64,000 nucleotides of DNA from Streptomyces sp. DG1A-41 (GCF_037055355.1 NZ_CP146350.1:8703001-8767000); one strand, 5' to 3'; positions 1-10,283 are shown, counted from the stretch's first letter. Numbers and translations: made by a program. The notes: generated by a model from the letters alone, not told the origin.

Positions 1-1
1 G

Positions 2-757
2 GACAAGGTCCGGGAGAAGACCGGCGCCAAGTACTCCCTCACCTTCGACCAGTCGCCCTCCCGGCTGCGCGCCATGGTGTACGAGCTCGGAGGGAAGTAC
101 GTCCACGCGGACTCCTCCGGCAAGTTCTCGGTGGACGCCGCGACCAGGAAGGCCGTGAAGCGCTTCGTCGAGATGAACGACGACAAGACCATGCCGAAGT
201 CGGTGTGGACCAGCGGCGCCGACCCCTCCGCCATGTTCCAGAGCGGTGACGTGGTCGCCTACTGGTCCGGCGTGTGGCAGGTGCCCGCCTTCGCGGAGAG
301 CATCAACAAGTTCGACTGGGCGAGCGTCCCGACTCCCGCCGAGCCGGTGCAGGCCAGCGACGTCAACAGCGGCGGCATGACGGTGGGCTTCAACAACAAC
401 GGCGACGCGGCCGCCGCCGCCGAGAAGTTCCTGTCCTGGCTGTACGAGCCGGCCCACTACCAGGCGCTGTGCGAGGCGTCCGGCTTCCTGCCCGTCGAGA
501 CCGGCCTGAACCCGAAGTACCCCTTCAAGTCCGAGGCGGCGCAGGCGGCGTTCAAGCTGTACAACGAGTCGATCCCGCTGTACGCCCCGATCTCCGGCTA
601 CTTCAACACCGCGCAGACGAACTGGGTGCTGAAGGGCAAGAGCCTCACCGAGGACCCGACCAAGACGGAGCTCGGCAAGGCGATCAACGGCCAGCAGTCG
701 GTCGACAAGGCGCTGGACAACATCGTGGCCGGCGACAACCAGCAGGTCGGCGGCTGA
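2..757 (+). CDS. Sugar ABC transporter substrate-binding protein (3' part)
   Basis: The reading frame is open from the left edge and ends at a TGA at 755-757, so the N-terminus with its signal peptide lies outside the window. The visible 251 residues have the family 1 extracellular solute-binding look: alternating aromatic and Gly-rich segments such as 'VVAYWSGVWQVPAF' and 'EKFLSWLYEPAHYQALCEASG'. It would capture a carbohydrate outside the membrane and deliver it to the two permeases that follow. No ATPase gene is adjacent; in Streptomyces many such importers share the MsiK ATPase, which is inferred here. Substrate unknown, but a GH65 phosphorylase downstream suggests a disaccharide. Confidence 0.88.
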   Translation, partial: DKVREKTGAKYSLTFDQSPSRLRAMVYELGGKYVHADSSGKFSVDAATRKAVKRFVEMNDDKTMPKSVWTSGADPSAMFQSGDVVAYWSGVWQVPAFAESINKFDWASVPTPAEPVQASDVNSGGMTVGFNNNGDAAAAAEKFLSWLYEPAHYQALCEASGFLPVETGLNPKYPFKSEAAQAAFKLYNESIPLYAPISGYFNTAQTNWVLKGKSLTEDPTKTELGKAINGQQSVDKALDNIVAGDNQQVGG

Positions 758-773
758 GCGCAGGCCGGCAGGC

Positions 774-805
774 CCGGGCGGCGGGGTCGAGACACCGCCG
801 CCCGG
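774..805 (+). promoter_or_regulatory. GC-rich hairpin between binding protein and permease genes
   Basis: A perfect inverted repeat with arms of 11 bp (CGGGCGGCGG paired with CCGCCGCCCG, plus one outer C-G pair) and a 10-nt loop lies in the 124-nt gap before the first permease. No T-run follows, so a strong terminator is unlikely. Such hairpins between a binding-protein gene and its permeases often stabilise the upstream mRNA or lower downstream expression; that role is inferred. Confidence 0.5.
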
Positions 806-881
806 TCTCGGGCCTCCACGCGATGCCGGGCTCATGGCCTGAGCCCACAGGAACCCATTCCACCAGCACGGAGTCAGGAAG

Positions 882-1793
882 ATGACCAAACGCGCCCCGG
901 ACGTGTCCGCGAGCCCGCCCAGGAGCCGCAGTAAGTACACCCTTGCGCCGCTCGTCCTCATCGCGGCCAACGCGGTGCTCTTCGCGCTGTTCTTCGTCTG
1001 GCCGGCGGTGATCGGGCTCGTCTACTCCTTCACGAACTACACGGGCGTGGGGGCGTTCCAGTTCGTCGGACTGGACAACTACCAGCACCTGTTCGGGGAC
1101 TCCACCTTCTTCGACGCGCTGACCCGGACGCTGCTGTACACCGTGCTCTTCGTCCCGTTGAACTTCGTGTTCTCGCTGCTCGTCGCCAACGTGCTGGTGA
1201 GCAAGCACGCCAAGGGCGTGTCGGTCGCCCGCGTCTTCTTCTTCATCCCCTGGCTTCTGTCGCCCATCGTCGTGGGTGTCCTGTGGCGGTGGCTGTTCGG
1301 TGAGAACTTCGGACTGGTCAACTACCTCATCGAGAAGCTCGGCGGAAGTGCCGTTCCGTGGCAGTCGAACGCGGACCTGTCGCTGCTGGTCGTGGTGGTG
1401 GCGGCATCCTGGGCGTGGACGGGCTTCTCGATGCTGCTGTTCATCGCGGCGATCAAGAACGTACCGGTGTCGTACTACGAGGCGGCATCGCTCGACGGCG
1501 CCGGTCCGTGGCGCCAGTTCATCAGCATCACGCTGCCGAGCATCGCGCCCACTTCCTTCATCGTCATCCTGCTCAACACGATCCACGCGATGAAGGAATA
1601 CCCGCTGTTCGCCTCCCTCAACAACGGCGGACCCGGAACGTCGAACAACCTGCTTGTCCAGTACATCTACCAGACCGGCTTCAAATCGGGCCAGATCGGC
1701 TACGCGAGCGCCGCGTCGTTCGTTCTCATGCTGATCCTGATGGCCGTCGCGATCATTCAGCTGGTCGTCAACCGGCGGGTGGAGAACCGATGA
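882..1793 (+). CDS. Carbohydrate ABC transporter permease, MalF/UgpA type
   Basis: A 303-residue inner-membrane permease with about six hydrophobic helices, the first near residues 20-45. The cytoplasmic EAA loop that docks the ATPase is visible around residues 200-220 ('EAASLDGAGPWRQF' followed by I-LP). The ATG start is preceded by 'caggaag' at a suitable distance. Its TGA overlaps the ATG of the second permease (ATGA), showing translational coupling. It forms the membrane channel with that partner and works with the upstream binding protein. Confidence 0.93.
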   Translation: MTKRAPDVSASPPRSRSKYTLAPLVLIAANAVLFALFFVWPAVIGLVYSFTNYTGVGAFQFVGLDNYQHLFGDSTFFDALTRTLLYTVLFVPLNFVFSLLVANVLVSKHAKGVSVARVFFFIPWLLSPIVVGVLWRWLFGENFGLVNYLIEKLGGSAVPWQSNADLSLLVVVVAASWAWTGFSMLLFIAAIKNVPVSYYEAASLDGAGPWRQFISITLPSIAPTSFIVILLNTIHAMKEYPLFASLNNGGPGTSNNLLVQYIYQTGFKSGQIGYASAASFVLMLILMAVAIIQLVVNRRVENR

Positions 1794-2692
1794 CAACCAC
1801 AAACATGCCACGCCCGGTCGACGCCGAGCCCGCACGGGCTGTTCCCAAGAAGCGGCCCCGCGGCGCGGCCAGTGGCGGCCTTCGGCGCGCGGTGCCCGCG
1901 ACGACACTGCTGTGGGTCCTGGCGGCCGTCTACGGGCTGCCGGTGCTGTGGTTCGTCCTCAGCTCCTTCAAGCCGGCGGGAGACCTGTTCTCCCTTCCGC
2001 TGACGCTGCTTCCGCACGACCCCACCCTGTCGGGTTACAAGACGGCGTGGGACAGCGCCAACTTCTCCCAGTACTTCGTCAACACGACCATCGTGTGCGT
2101 GATCGCGACGATCCTCACGGTGGGAGTCAGCTGTTGCACGGGGTACGCGCTGGCCAAGTACGACAACAAGTGGCTCAAGGTCTTCTTCGTCGGCATCCTG
2201 GCCACCACGATGCTGCCGGGCGAGGTCATGCTCGCCCCGCAGTTCCTGGTGGTCCGCGACCTCGGCCTCTACAACTCGCTCGCCGGCATCATCCTCCCGG
2301 CCGTGCTCACCGCGACCGGATGCTTCATGTTCCGCCAGTTCTTCCTGACGGTCCCCGACGAGCTCATCGAGGCCGCCCGCATCGACGGGGCGCGTGAGCT
2401 GTCGATCTTCCTGCGGATCATGGTGCCGATCTCCCGGCCCATCATGCTGACGCTCGCCATCCTGTCGTTCCAGTGGCGGTGGAACGACTACATCTGGCCG
2501 CTGCTGATGCTCAACGACCCCGAGAAGTTCACCGTGCAGATCGGCATCCAGAGCCTCGTCGGGGCGCAGAACATCAACTGGTCGGTGGTGCTCGGCGGAT
2601 CGGTCATCTCCATGATCCCTTTGATCGTCGTCTTCCTGGTGTTCCAGCGTTATGTCATGAACGCCAACATCAATGCCGGACTGAAGGACTGA
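1790..2692 (+). CDS. Carbohydrate ABC transporter permease, MalG/UgpE type
   Basis: Second permease subunit, 300 residues, starting at the ATG that overlaps the stop of the first permease. A basic, Pro-rich cytoplasmic N-tail of about 35 residues precedes the first helix. The EAA loop is present ('EAARIDGARELSIFLRIMVP'), and the C-terminus 'NINAGLKD' matches the typical MalG-type ending. An open frame extends far upstream but is only the shadow of the preceding gene; ATGA coupling fixes the start. It heterodimerises with the MalF-type subunit. Confidence 0.93.
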   Translation: MTTTNMPRPVDAEPARAVPKKRPRGAASGGLRRAVPATTLLWVLAAVYGLPVLWFVLSSFKPAGDLFSLPLTLLPHDPTLSGYKTAWDSANFSQYFVNTTIVCVIATILTVGVSCCTGYALAKYDNKWLKVFFVGILATTMLPGEVMLAPQFLVVRDLGLYNSLAGIILPAVLTATGCFMFRQFFLTVPDELIEAARIDGARELSIFLRIMVPISRPIMLTLAILSFQWRWNDYIWPLLMLNDPEKFTVQIGIQSLVGAQNINWSVVLGGSVISMIPLIVVFLVFQRYVMNANINAGLKD

Positions 2693-2824
2693 CCTTGCCC
2701 ACCCCGCCCGACCACGAGTTCGTCCGTGGGATGGCCGGCGCCGTCGGTGGCCGGGCCCGCACCCCCCGTGTGATCCCGGCAACCCACGGCATGGCCACCA
2801 CCGGCATGAAGGGCTGATCCACCC

Positions 2825-4657
2825 GTGCATCTCCCTCACCAGCGCGGCCCGTTGCACGACCTCCCGGACACCCCGGAGGCGTACGACGCCGTCCTCGCCG
2901 ACGTCACCGAGCAGGCCCTGGCCCGGATGACGCCGGAGGGCAACCTCGAACACCCCGACTGCGCCGACGACATCGGCGACACCTCCCTCGGCGTCACCTC
3001 CCTGCTCGCCCTCGCCTGGCAGCGCGGCAAGGACCCGCGCCTGCCGGAGGCGGTCCGCCGCAGTCTCGCCTTCCACCTGAGGGAGCGGGTCTACACCGAG
3101 GACAACCCGGGCTACCCCAACCTCCGGGTGCGCGACTGTGGGCTGCCGTACGCCAGGTACACCCTGGAGGCCGGCGCCCATCCCATCGGCGACTGGCCGA
3201 GCACGGTGTGGGCCCTGCTCCAGGCGGTGAACGTGCTGGACCTGGCGGACGGCCTCGTCGACGACGCACAGCGCGCGGAACTGCTGGAGGTGGCGCACGG
3301 CTACTGGCGCTGGCTGACCGAGGCCACCTTCTTCAACCCGCAGGAGGCCGGCAACCAGGCCATCGGCTGCGTCGTCGGCGGCCTGATGCTGGCCCCGCAC
3401 CTGCCGCCCGCGGAGGGAGACACGGTACGGCGGGAAGCTCTGCGGCTCTACGCGGACGAGATCCGCGCCCACCGGGTCGCCGACCGCGGCGCGCTCCTGC
3501 CGCCCGAGCACGGCGGCGCCTACGACAACAACTACGGCCCGATCTCCCTGTCCTTCCTCGCCCAGGCCCACCGGGTCAGCGGCGAGGAGATCTTCGCCGA
3601 GGACGGCGACGCGCTCGCCCGCTACATCGACGCCCGCCTCACCAGCGGCGGCTTCGACAACGGCGGCCCGCGCTACAGCGAGCAGCACTCCGCCTTCGAG
3701 TCGGTGCTGGGCCTGCGCTACTTCAGCGCCCGCGTCGGCTCCGACCTGGGCCGCTACCGGGGCGACAGCCGCTGGGCCCGGCACGCCCGCAAGGCGGACG
3801 GCGGCGTCGACGGCCACTTCGCGTGGATGCTGGTCTGGCAGATCCAGGACACCACGCGCTGGCACCGCACCCCCTCGACGGCTCCGGCCCGCCACCACCT
3901 GCGCGCGGGCTCGGTGTCGGTGGCCTTCGACACCGGCATGACCCCGTCGCTGGTCGAGGCGGCCGGCACGTACTACCTCCCGGCCGCGGTCAACCGCCAG
4001 CACGGCTTCGGCCCGGTCGTCGACGGCTTCCTGCTGTGCCGCCCGATGGGCGAGGTCCGCGTCCGGGACGTGACCGCCGAAGGGCTGACCGCGAAGCTGG
4101 TCACCAAGCCGGTCGTCGGCCGCGACCACGTCCTGCGCCACGTCCGGTCCCTGTACGTCACCGACGGCACGAGCCTGTGGACGACGGTCGCCGTCGAACG
4201 GCTCCCGGGCACGCCGTACCTGCTCGCCGGCCTGCCGTACGCCGCCGACGACGGCGACCGGGTACGCCGGACCTCGGAGCCCCGGGTGACATCGGCGGGC
4301 GCACTGCGGCTGACCCACCCGAGCCCGGACGACCCGCACCACTTCGACGCCCGCGCGGACACCACCCAGGAGCAGGCCGCGTTCGCCCTGGCCGCCGACC
4401 CGCGCGGCTACGGCAACCCCGACGAGGGCTGGCGCCACCTGGTCGCCTCGACCGCCCTGGAAGCCGAACCGGCCCCCGGCGCACCCGAGGACCTGCATGT
4501 CTTCGCCGTGCGCTACGGCCGGGACGACAGCGCGTTCACGCCCACGTTCGAGCGCGAAGGAACGGGCCTGGCGGTCCGCACCGAGGCGTTCACGGCCGTG
4601 ATCGGCGACGCGGCGGGCGGCGTGGACGCGGAACCGGAGCTCACGCTCGGGCGCTGA
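2825..4657 (+). CDS. Unknown 610-aa protein, possible glycan-acting (alpha/alpha)-barrel enzyme
   Basis: A 610-residue protein without signal peptide or membrane helix, starting at GTG with 'aaggg' about 11 nt upstream and 132 nt after the permease gene. The first ~330 residues are helical repeats with conserved aromatic/His patches ('DIGDTSLGVTSLLALAWQRG', 'EAGNQAIGCVVGG', 'YDNNYGPISLSFLAQAHRVS'), resembling the (alpha/alpha) barrels of polysaccharide lyases and unsaturated-sugar hydrolases. The C-terminal half looks beta-rich, as in heparinase-type lyases. The family could not be named with confidence. Lying in an importer/phosphorylase locus, a cytoplasmic role in trimming or modifying the imported sugar is a reasonable inference. 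Confidence 0.6.
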   Translation: MHLPHQRGPLHDLPDTPEAYDAVLADVTEQALARMTPEGNLEHPDCADDIGDTSLGVTSLLALAWQRGKDPRLPEAVRRSLAFHLRERVYTEDNPGYPNLRVRDCGLPYARYTLEAGAHPIGDWPSTVWALLQAVNVLDLADGLVDDAQRAELLEVAHGYWRWLTEATFFNPQEAGNQAIGCVVGGLMLAPHLPPAEGDTVRREALRLYADEIRAHRVADRGALLPPEHGGAYDNNYGPISLSFLAQAHRVSGEEIFAEDGDALARYIDARLTSGGFDNGGPRYSEQHSAFESVLGLRYFSARVGSDLGRYRGDSRWARHARKADGGVDGHFAWMLVWQIQDTTRWHRTPSTAPARHHLRAGSVSVAFDTGMTPSLVEAAGTYYLPAAVNRQHGFGPVVDGFLLCRPMGEVRVRDVTAEGLTAKLVTKPVVGRDHVLRHVRSLYVTDGTSLWTTVAVERLPGTPYLLAGLPYAADDGDRVRRTSEPRVTSAGALRLTHPSPDDPHHFDARADTTQEQAAFALAADPRGYGNPDEGWRHLVASTALEAEPAPGAPEDLHVFAVRYGRDDSAFTPTFEREGTGLAVRTEAFTAVIGDAAGGVDAEPELTLGR

Positions 4658-4669
4658 CGCACCGGTCGT

Positions 4670-5329
4670 TCACGCCTGCGCGTCCACGCACGGCAGTGCG
4701 GACTCCGGCACGACGAGGTCGGCACGGCCCCGGGTCGTGGCGACCAGTTCGGCGTTGCGCTGGTCCGAGCGCCTCACCCACGCCACGGCCTCCTCGTGTC
4801 TCTTGCCGAACTCCTCGTGCCGGGCGACCAGTCGCCGCAGCCGCTCCGGCTCGGGGAGTTCGCAGAACCACACCTCGTCGAGCCGGGAGCGGACCCGGGC
4901 CCAGGCGCCGGTGTCCAGCAGGAGGTAGTTGCCCTCGGTCACGACGAGCCGGGCCGTCGGCGGCACCGGGATCGCCCCCGCGATCGGCTGCTCCAGGACG
5001 CGTTCGAAGCCGGGCGCGTACACGACGCCGTGCGTCTCCTCCCGCAGCCGCCGCAGCAGCGCCGCGTACCCGGCCGCGTCGAACGTGTCGGGCGCGCCCT
5101 TGCGGTCCCGGCGGCCGAGCCGCTCCAGTTCGGCGTCGGCGAGATGGAAACCGTCCATGGGGACGTGCGCCACCCATGGGTCGCCGGATCCGTTCAGTTC
5201 CCGCACCAGCCGCCCGGCGAGCGTCGACTTGCCCGCACCGGGGCTGCCGGCGATACCGAGGATCGCGCGCCGGCTGCCCTGAGGCAGGGCCTGGGCACGC
5301 TGGACGAGGTCGTCGAATGTGAGTGGCAC
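4670..5329 (-). CDS. P-loop nucleoside/sugar kinase (uridine kinase/PanK-like)
   Basis: A 219-residue kinase of the uridine kinase/phosphoribulokinase fold. Walker A '[12 protein letters not shown]' lies near residues 25-36. '[17 protein letters not shown]' follows at the usual substrate-loop position, and '[11 protein letters not shown]' is the family's second signature. GTG at 5329 ('[13 protein letters not shown]') puts the P-loop at the expected distance; the frame stays open 28 codons further without a good ribosome site. It is convergent with the 610-aa gene and divergent from the phosphoglucomutase gene. Probably phosphorylates a sugar or nucleoside; the substrate cannot be read from the sequence. 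Confidence 0.8.
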   Translation of the reverse strand: MPLTFDDLVQRAQALPQGSRRAILGIAGSPGAGKSTLAGRLVRELNGSGDPWVAHVPMDGFHLADAELERLGRRDRKGAPDTFDAAGYAALLRRLREETHGVVYAPGFERVLEQPIAGAIPVPPTARLVVTEGNYLLLDTGAWARVRSRLDEVWFCELPEPERLRRLVARHEEFGKRHEEAVAWVRRSDQRNAELVATTRGRADLVVPESALPCVDAQA

Positions 5330-5448
5330 AGAACAGAGTGTGTCACCGGCGTCCTGGCTCGGGCACCGAGCCCCCCGCACCCCTCGCGCCCCCAACGGTG
5401 TGGCGTGCGCCACTCACTGGACATCGCCGGCCGGGGAACCGGACCTGT

Positions 5449-6186
5449 ATGACGCAGCTCGGACTCCCCGAAGACATCCACGCCTGCCTCTTCGACCTCG
5501 ACGGTGTCGTCACCAAGACGGCCGTGGTGCACGCGGCCGCCTGGAAGGAGATGTTCGACGCCTTCCTGCGCGAGCGCGACGGCGCGGACTTCCGGCCGTT
5601 CGACGCGTCCGACTACGACGAGTACGTCGACGGCCGGCCACGCGCCGACGGCGTGCGCACCTTCCTCGCGTCCCGCGGCATCGACCTGCCCGACGGCGAC
5701 CCCGACGACCCACCCGGCGCGCAGACCGTGCACGGCCTCGGCAACCGCAAGAACGAGCTGGTCCTGGAGAAGATCCGCACCGACGGCGTCGAGGCCTACG
5801 ACGGCAGCCTGCGCTATCTCGAGGCGGTCCGCGCCCATGGCCTGAGCACCGCGATCGTCTCCTCCAGCGCCAACTGCCGGGACGTGCTGCGCTCGATCGG
5901 CGCCGAGCACTTCTTCGACGTGCGGATCGACGGCGTGGTCGCCGCCGAGCGCAAGCTGCCCGGCAAACCGCACCCCGACACGTTCCTGGCCGCCGCCGAG
6001 GACCTCGGCGTCGAACCGGCCGAAGCCGCCGTCTTCGAAGATGCCCTGGCCGGTATGGACGCGGGCCGCGCGGGCCGCTTCGGATACGTCGTCGGCGTCG
6101 ACCGCGTGGGACAGACCGACGCGCTGTACGCACACGGCGCCGACGTCGTGGTGAAGGACCTCGCCGAACTGGGGGACACGCAGTGA
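5449..6186 (+). CDS. pgmB: Beta-phosphoglucomutase (HAD family)
   Basis: A 245-residue HAD-superfamily phosphomutase that interconverts beta-glucose-1-phosphate and glucose-6-phosphate. Motif I is 'FDLDGVVTK' with the nucleophilic and acid Asp, motif II 'VSSSANC', motif III Lys in '[12 protein letters not shown]', and motif IV '[14 protein letters not shown]'. The ATG at 5449 places motif I at residues 13-20, as in the family. Its TGA overlaps the GTG of the GH65 gene (GTGA), so the two are coupled: the phosphorylase releases beta-Glc-1-P and this enzyme feeds it into glycolysis. The pairing with GH65 strongly supports beta- rather than alpha-phosphoglucomutase. Confidence 0.92.
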   Translation: MTQLGLPEDIHACLFDLDGVVTKTAVVHAAAWKEMFDAFLRERDGADFRPFDASDYDEYVDGRPRADGVRTFLASRGIDLPDGDPDDPPGAQTVHGLGNRKNELVLEKIRTDGVEAYDGSLRYLEAVRAHGLSTAIVSSSANCRDVLRSIGAEHFFDVRIDGVVAAERKLPGKPHPDTFLAAAEDLGVEPAEAAVFEDALAGMDAGRAGRFGYVVGVDRVGQTDALYAHGADVVVKDLAELGDTQ

Positions 6187-8540
6187 TCACACAGCGGGCG
6201 TTCAACGTCGAACCCTGGACGGTGCGCGAGACGGAGCTCAACCTCGACGTCCTGGCACAGAGCGAGTCCGTGTTCGCCCTGTCCAACGGCCACGTCGGCT
6301 GGCGCGGCAACCTCGACGAGGGCGAACCGCACGGTCTGCCCGGCTCCTACCTCAACGGCGTCCACGAACTGCACCCGCTGCCGTACGCCGAGGCCGGCTA
6401 CGGCTACCCCGAGTCCGGCCAGACGTCCATCAACGTCACCAACGGCAAGGTGCTGCGCCTGCTGGTCGACGACGAGCCGTTCGACCTGCGCTACGGGCGC
6501 CTCGTCACCCATGAGCGGACCCTGGACCTGCGGCGCGGCGTGCTGGAACGGGTCTGCGAGTGGACCTCCCCGGCCGGCTCGACGGTCCGGGTGCGCTCCA
6601 CGCGGCTGGTGTCCCTGACCCAGCGGGCGATCGCCGCCGTGGCGTACGAGGTGGAGCCCGTCGACAGCCGCACCCGCGTGGTCGTCCAGTCGGAGCTCGT
6701 CGCCAACGAGAGCCTGCCCGGGCCGGACGGCGGCGATCCGCGTGCCGCACGGGCGCTGAAGTCGCCGCTGGAACCGGAGGAGGACCTCGCCTCGGGCAGC
6801 CGGCTGCGCCTGGTCCACCGCACCCGGCGCAGCGGCCTGCGGGTCGCCGTGGCCGCCGACCACCTCGTCACCGGCCCGGAACGGACCACGACCAGCAGCG
6901 AGAGCAACGTGGATGTGGCCCGGCTGACCATCACCTCCGTCCTGGAGCCGGGGGAGCGGCTGCGGGTGGAGAAGCTCGTCGCGCACGGCTGGTCCGGCGC
7001 CCGCTCCCGGCCCGCGATGAGCGACCAGGTCGAGGCGGCGCTGGCGGCGGCCGCGCACAGCGGCTGGTGGGGGCTCCTGAAGGACCAGCGGGCCTACCTC
7101 GACGACTTCTGGGGGCGCGCCGACGTCGAGATCGACGGCGACGAGGAGATCCAGCAGGCCGTCCGCTTCGCCCTCTTCCACGTCCTCCAGGCCGGCGCCC
7201 GCGCCGAACAGCGTGCCATCCCCGCCAAGGGACTCACCGGCTCCGGCTACGACGGCCACGCCTTCTGGGACACCGAGGCGTTCGTGCTGCCGCTGCTGAC
7301 CCACACCGCGCCGGCCGCGGCCGCCGAGGCGCTGCGCTGGCGCCGCGACACCCTGCCCGCCGCCCGGGAGCGCGCGGCCCAGCTCGGCCTGCGCGGCGCC
7401 GCGTTCCCCTGGCGCACCATCGAGGGCTCGGAAGGCTCCGCGTACTGGCCGGCCGGCACGGCCGCCTTCCACGTCGGCGCCGACATAGCGGACGCCGTGG
7501 TGCGGTACGTGGCGGCCACCGGCGACGAGGAGTTCGAACGCGAGGTCGGCGTGGAACTGCTGGTGGAGACCGCCCGCCTGTGGCGCTCCCTCGGCCACCA
7601 CGACGACCGGGGCGTCTTCCACATCGACGGCGTCACCGGACCGGACGAGTACAGCGCGATCGCCGACGACAACACGTACACCAACCTGATGGCCCGGGCG
7701 AACCTGCTGGCCGCCGCCGACGCCTGCAAACGCCACCCCGACGAGGCGGCCCGGCTCGGCGCCGACGAGGAGGAGCGCGCCGCCTGGCGGGACGCCGCCG
7801 AGGCCGTGCACGTCCCCCGCAACGAGGAGCTCGGCGTGCACGAACAGCACGCGGGCTTCACCCGCTACCAGCGCTGGGACTTCGACCGCACCGGCCCGGA
7901 CCAGTACCCGCTGATGCTGCACTTCCCGTACTTCGACCTGTACCGCAAGCAGGTCGTCAAGCAGGCGGACCTGGTGCTGGCGATGTACACCTGCGGCAGC
8001 TTCTTCGAGGAGTACTTCGACGAGGAGCAGATCGCCCGCAACTTCGCCTACTACGAGCCGCTGACCGTACGGGACTCCTCCCTGTCGGCCTGCGTCCAGG
8101 CCGTCATGGCCGCCCGGACCGGCCATCTGGACCTGGCCTGCGCCTACACGGCCGAGGCCGCGCTGATGGACCTCGGGGACCTGGAGCACAACACCCGCGA
8201 CGGACTGCACATCGCCTCGCTGGCCGGCACCTGGACGGCGCTGGTCGCCGGGTTCGGCGGCATGCGGTGCGCCGACGGCGGCCTGCGGTTCGCGCCGCGC
8301 CTGCCCGAGAGGTACAGCCGGCTGGCCTTCTCGGTCGGGTTCCTCGGCCGGTGCCTGCGGGTGGAGCTGACCGCCGGGCAGGCCACGTACACCCTGCGCT
8401 CGGGACCGCCCCTGACGATTCGTCACCACGGCATCGAGGTGACGGTGCGTGAGGACGCCCCCGTCACCCGTCCCGTTCCCCCGACGACCCGGCGTCCGGC
8501 CCCGAGCCAGCCGCAGCACCGCGCCCCGAACGCCCGCTGA
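6183..8540 (+). CDS. Glycoside hydrolase family 65 disaccharide phosphorylase
   Basis: A 785-residue GH65 enzyme (family usually 750-800). The catalytic acid Glu489 lies in 'VTGPDEY'. The N-terminal beta domain starts with '[19 protein letters not shown]', and the (alpha/alpha)6 barrel carries the hallmark '[12 protein letters not shown]'. It would cleave an alpha-linked glucose disaccharide (maltose, trehalose, kojibiose or nigerose) with phosphate to beta-glucose-1-phosphate plus glucose. Motifs do not distinguish the linkage. GTG at 6183 overlaps the pgmB stop. The last ~35 residues are a Pro/Thr-rich tail without family similarity. Cytoplasmic; substrate probably supplied by the importer at the start of the window. 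Confidence 0.93.
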   Translation: MITQRAFNVEPWTVRETELNLDVLAQSESVFALSNGHVGWRGNLDEGEPHGLPGSYLNGVHELHPLPYAEAGYGYPESGQTSINVTNGKVLRLLVDDEPFDLRYGRLVTHERTLDLRRGVLERVCEWTSPAGSTVRVRSTRLVSLTQRAIAAVAYEVEPVDSRTRVVVQSELVANESLPGPDGGDPRAARALKSPLEPEEDLASGSRLRLVHRTRRSGLRVAVAADHLVTGPERTTTSSESNVDVARLTITSVLEPGERLRVEKLVAHGWSGARSRPAMSDQVEAALAAAAHSGWWGLLKDQRAYLDDFWGRADVEIDGDEEIQQAVRFALFHVLQAGARAEQRAIPAKGLTGSGYDGHAFWDTEAFVLPLLTHTAPAAAAEALRWRRDTLPAARERAAQLGLRGAAFPWRTIEGSEGSAYWPAGTAAFHVGADIADAVVRYVAATGDEEFEREVGVELLVETARLWRSLGHHDDRGVFHIDGVTGPDEYSAIADDNTYTNLMARANLLAAADACKRHPDEAARLGADEEERAAWRDAAEAVHVPRNEELGVHEQHAGFTRYQRWDFDRTGPDQYPLMLHFPYFDLYRKQVVKQADLVLAMYTCGSFFEEYFDEEQIARNFAYYEPLTVRDSSLSACVQAVMAARTGHLDLACAYTAEAALMDLGDLEHNTRDGLHIASLAGTWTALVAGFGGMRCADGGLRFAPRLPERYSRLAFSVGFLGRCLRVELTAGQATYTLRSGPPLTIRHHGIEVTVREDAPVTRPVPPTTRRPAPSQPQHRAPNAR

Positions 8541-8627
8541 CCCCCCCGGTCGCGTCAGGCATTCGGCCGCATTCCGCTCTGCACGTCCGCACCCCGCGGG
8601 TTAGCTTGGCCGTGTTTTCCGATCATC

Positions 8628-8640
8628 GGACTTCCATGTT
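8628..8640. promoter_or_regulatory. Perfect 13-bp palindrome upstream of the membrane protein gene
   Basis: TCCGATCATCGGA (arms of 6 bp around a central C) lies 58 bp before the start of the next gene, in the 158-bp gap after the GH65 gene. It is the right size for a dimeric repressor operator. No regulator is adjacent and the sequence is not one that could be assigned to a known family. Confidence 0.35.
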
Positions 8641-8698
8641 CGCCCTGCGGACGTGGAGGTCGCAGCGGCCCTACGCGCGTAGGGGTAAGGGGTGGACG

Positions 8699-10192
8699 AT
8701 GTCCGACGGCGCCAACGCCATTCTCGTTCGTATGCGAAGACGCGAACAGGCGGCCGCATCGGGTTCTCCCCGCGGGAGACGCGTCGACGGACCTCTCGCC
8801 GCGGTGGCCGCCGTCTTCGTCCTCGCGCAGCTCGTCCTCGTCCGGCCCGTCCTCGGCCTCGGCTGGGACGAGATCGTCTACGTCAGCCAGGTCACCTCCC
8901 ACACCCCGGCGGCCTTCTTCAGCGCCCCGCGCTCCCGGGGCGTCTCCCTGCTCGTGGCGCCCGTCGCGTCCTGGTCGTCGTCGATCCCGCTGCTGCGCGT
9001 CTACCTCGCCCTGCTCTCCGGCCTCGCCCTGTTCCTGGCCCTGCGCGCCTGGCGGGGCCTGTTCCCGACCCGGGTCCTGGTCCTCGGCGGCGCCCTCTTC
9101 GCCTCCTTGTGGATGACCCTCTTCTACGGTCCGCAGGCCATGCCCAACTACTGGGTCGCGATCGGCGCCCTGATCAGCGTGGGCTGCTTCCTGCGGGCCC
9201 GGGCGGACCGTTCCGCCCGGGCGGCGCTGTGGGGCATCGCGGTGGGCGCCGCCCTCATGGCGTGGATGCGGCCCACCGACGCGGTCTGGGTGACCGTGCC
9301 GCTGCTCGTCCTCACGCTGGTGCGCCACCACTGGCGGCTCCTCCTGGTGCTCGTGGCAGGTCTGGCGGCCGGCGCCGTCCAGTGGGTGATCGAGGCCTAC
9401 GTCGGCCACGGCGGCCTCGGGCAGCGGCTGTCCGAGGCCTCCCGCATCCAGGGCGGACTGGGCTGGCAGTTCGCCGTCGACGACCAGCTGCGCAGCCTGG
9501 GCGGACGGGCCCTGTGCCGGCCGTGCACCGGCTCGATGCCTCATCCCCTGGTCACCGTCTGGTGGTTCGTTCTGCCGGTGCTGGCCGGCCTCGGTCTCGT
9601 GATCGCGGCCCGGGCCCGGCGCCTGGGACGGACCCTGGTCCCGCTGGCCTGCGCCGCCACGGCAGCCGTCCCGTACCTGTTCATGATCGGCTACGCGGCG
9701 CCCCGCTTCCTCCAGCCGACCTACGCGCTGCTCGCGATCCCGGTCGCCGACGCCCTGTGGCACCTGGTCAGGGCCCCGGGCGGGAAGTGGCGCCCGGTGG
9801 CCGCCGCCCTGGTCGCGCTCGGCCTGGCCGGGCATCTGGCGGTGCAGGTCGCCGTCCTGGAACGCACCGTGGCCCGCAACACCGAGAGCCGCCGCGACTG
9901 GGACCGCACGGCCGGTGCGCTCCACCGTCTCGGCGTCCGCCCGCCCTGCCTGCTCACCGGCCACGAGGCCCTCCCGATCGGCTACTACGCCGGCTGCTCC
10001 TCGGGCGCGACCGCCGGCCACAACGAGAACACCACGCCGGCGGCCATCCTGCGCACCGCGCAGCGGCTCCCGGTCGCCCACCTCACCCCGGCCGGCGGCA
10101 CACCGCCGGGCTACGCCCGCAGCTGGCCCGTCCACCGGGTCTCGGACCTGGACGTCCGCGTCGCACCGCCCCCAGAGCGGGCCGGCCCCTGA
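8699..10192 (+). CDS. Polytopic membrane protein, ArnT/PMT-like glycosyltransferase fold
   Basis: A 497-residue integral membrane protein with roughly 9-10 hydrophobic helices followed by a soluble C-terminal domain of about 100 residues. The first loop carries 'GLGWDEIVY', an acidic pair after the first helix as in GT-C enzymes (ArnT, protein mannosyltransferases). Later 'YAAPRFLQPTYALLAIP' resembles the lipid-linked glycosyltransferase core. The ATG at 8699 has an excellent 'aggggtaagggg' ribosome site; an in-frame TTG start further upstream is unlikely. The sugar donor and acceptor are unknown. It stands alone between the disaccharide locus and prcB. Confidence 0.65.
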   Translation: MSDGANAILVRMRRREQAAASGSPRGRRVDGPLAAVAAVFVLAQLVLVRPVLGLGWDEIVYVSQVTSHTPAAFFSAPRSRGVSLLVAPVASWSSSIPLLRVYLALLSGLALFLALRAWRGLFPTRVLVLGGALFASLWMTLFYGPQAMPNYWVAIGALISVGCFLRARADRSARAALWGIAVGAALMAWMRPTDAVWVTVPLLVLTLVRHHWRLLLVLVAGLAAGAVQWVIEAYVGHGGLGQRLSEASRIQGGLGWQFAVDDQLRSLGGRALCRPCTGSMPHPLVTVWWFVLPVLAGLGLVIAARARRLGRTLVPLACAATAAVPYLFMIGYAAPRFLQPTYALLAIPVADALWHLVRAPGGKWRPVAAALVALGLAGHLAVQVAVLERTVARNTESRRDWDRTAGALHRLGVRPPCLLTGHEALPIGYYAGCSSGATAGHNENTTPAAILRTAQRLPVAHLTPAGGTPPGYARSWPVHRVSDLDVRVAPPPERAGP

Positions 10193-10283
10193 CGCCGCAC
10201 GGCACTCCCGCCCCGACGCCCGTTTTCCGCCCGGCCCGTTCAGGTAGGAGTCGGTTGACGGTCACGGACGAGGGGGGAACGCC

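Noticed and set aside
1757..4498. A 913-codon leftward open frame antisense to the importer genes
   Set aside because: It is the mirror of high-GC codons on the plus strand, its translation is low-complexity Arg/Val/Gly, and the plus-strand genes have clear family motifs.
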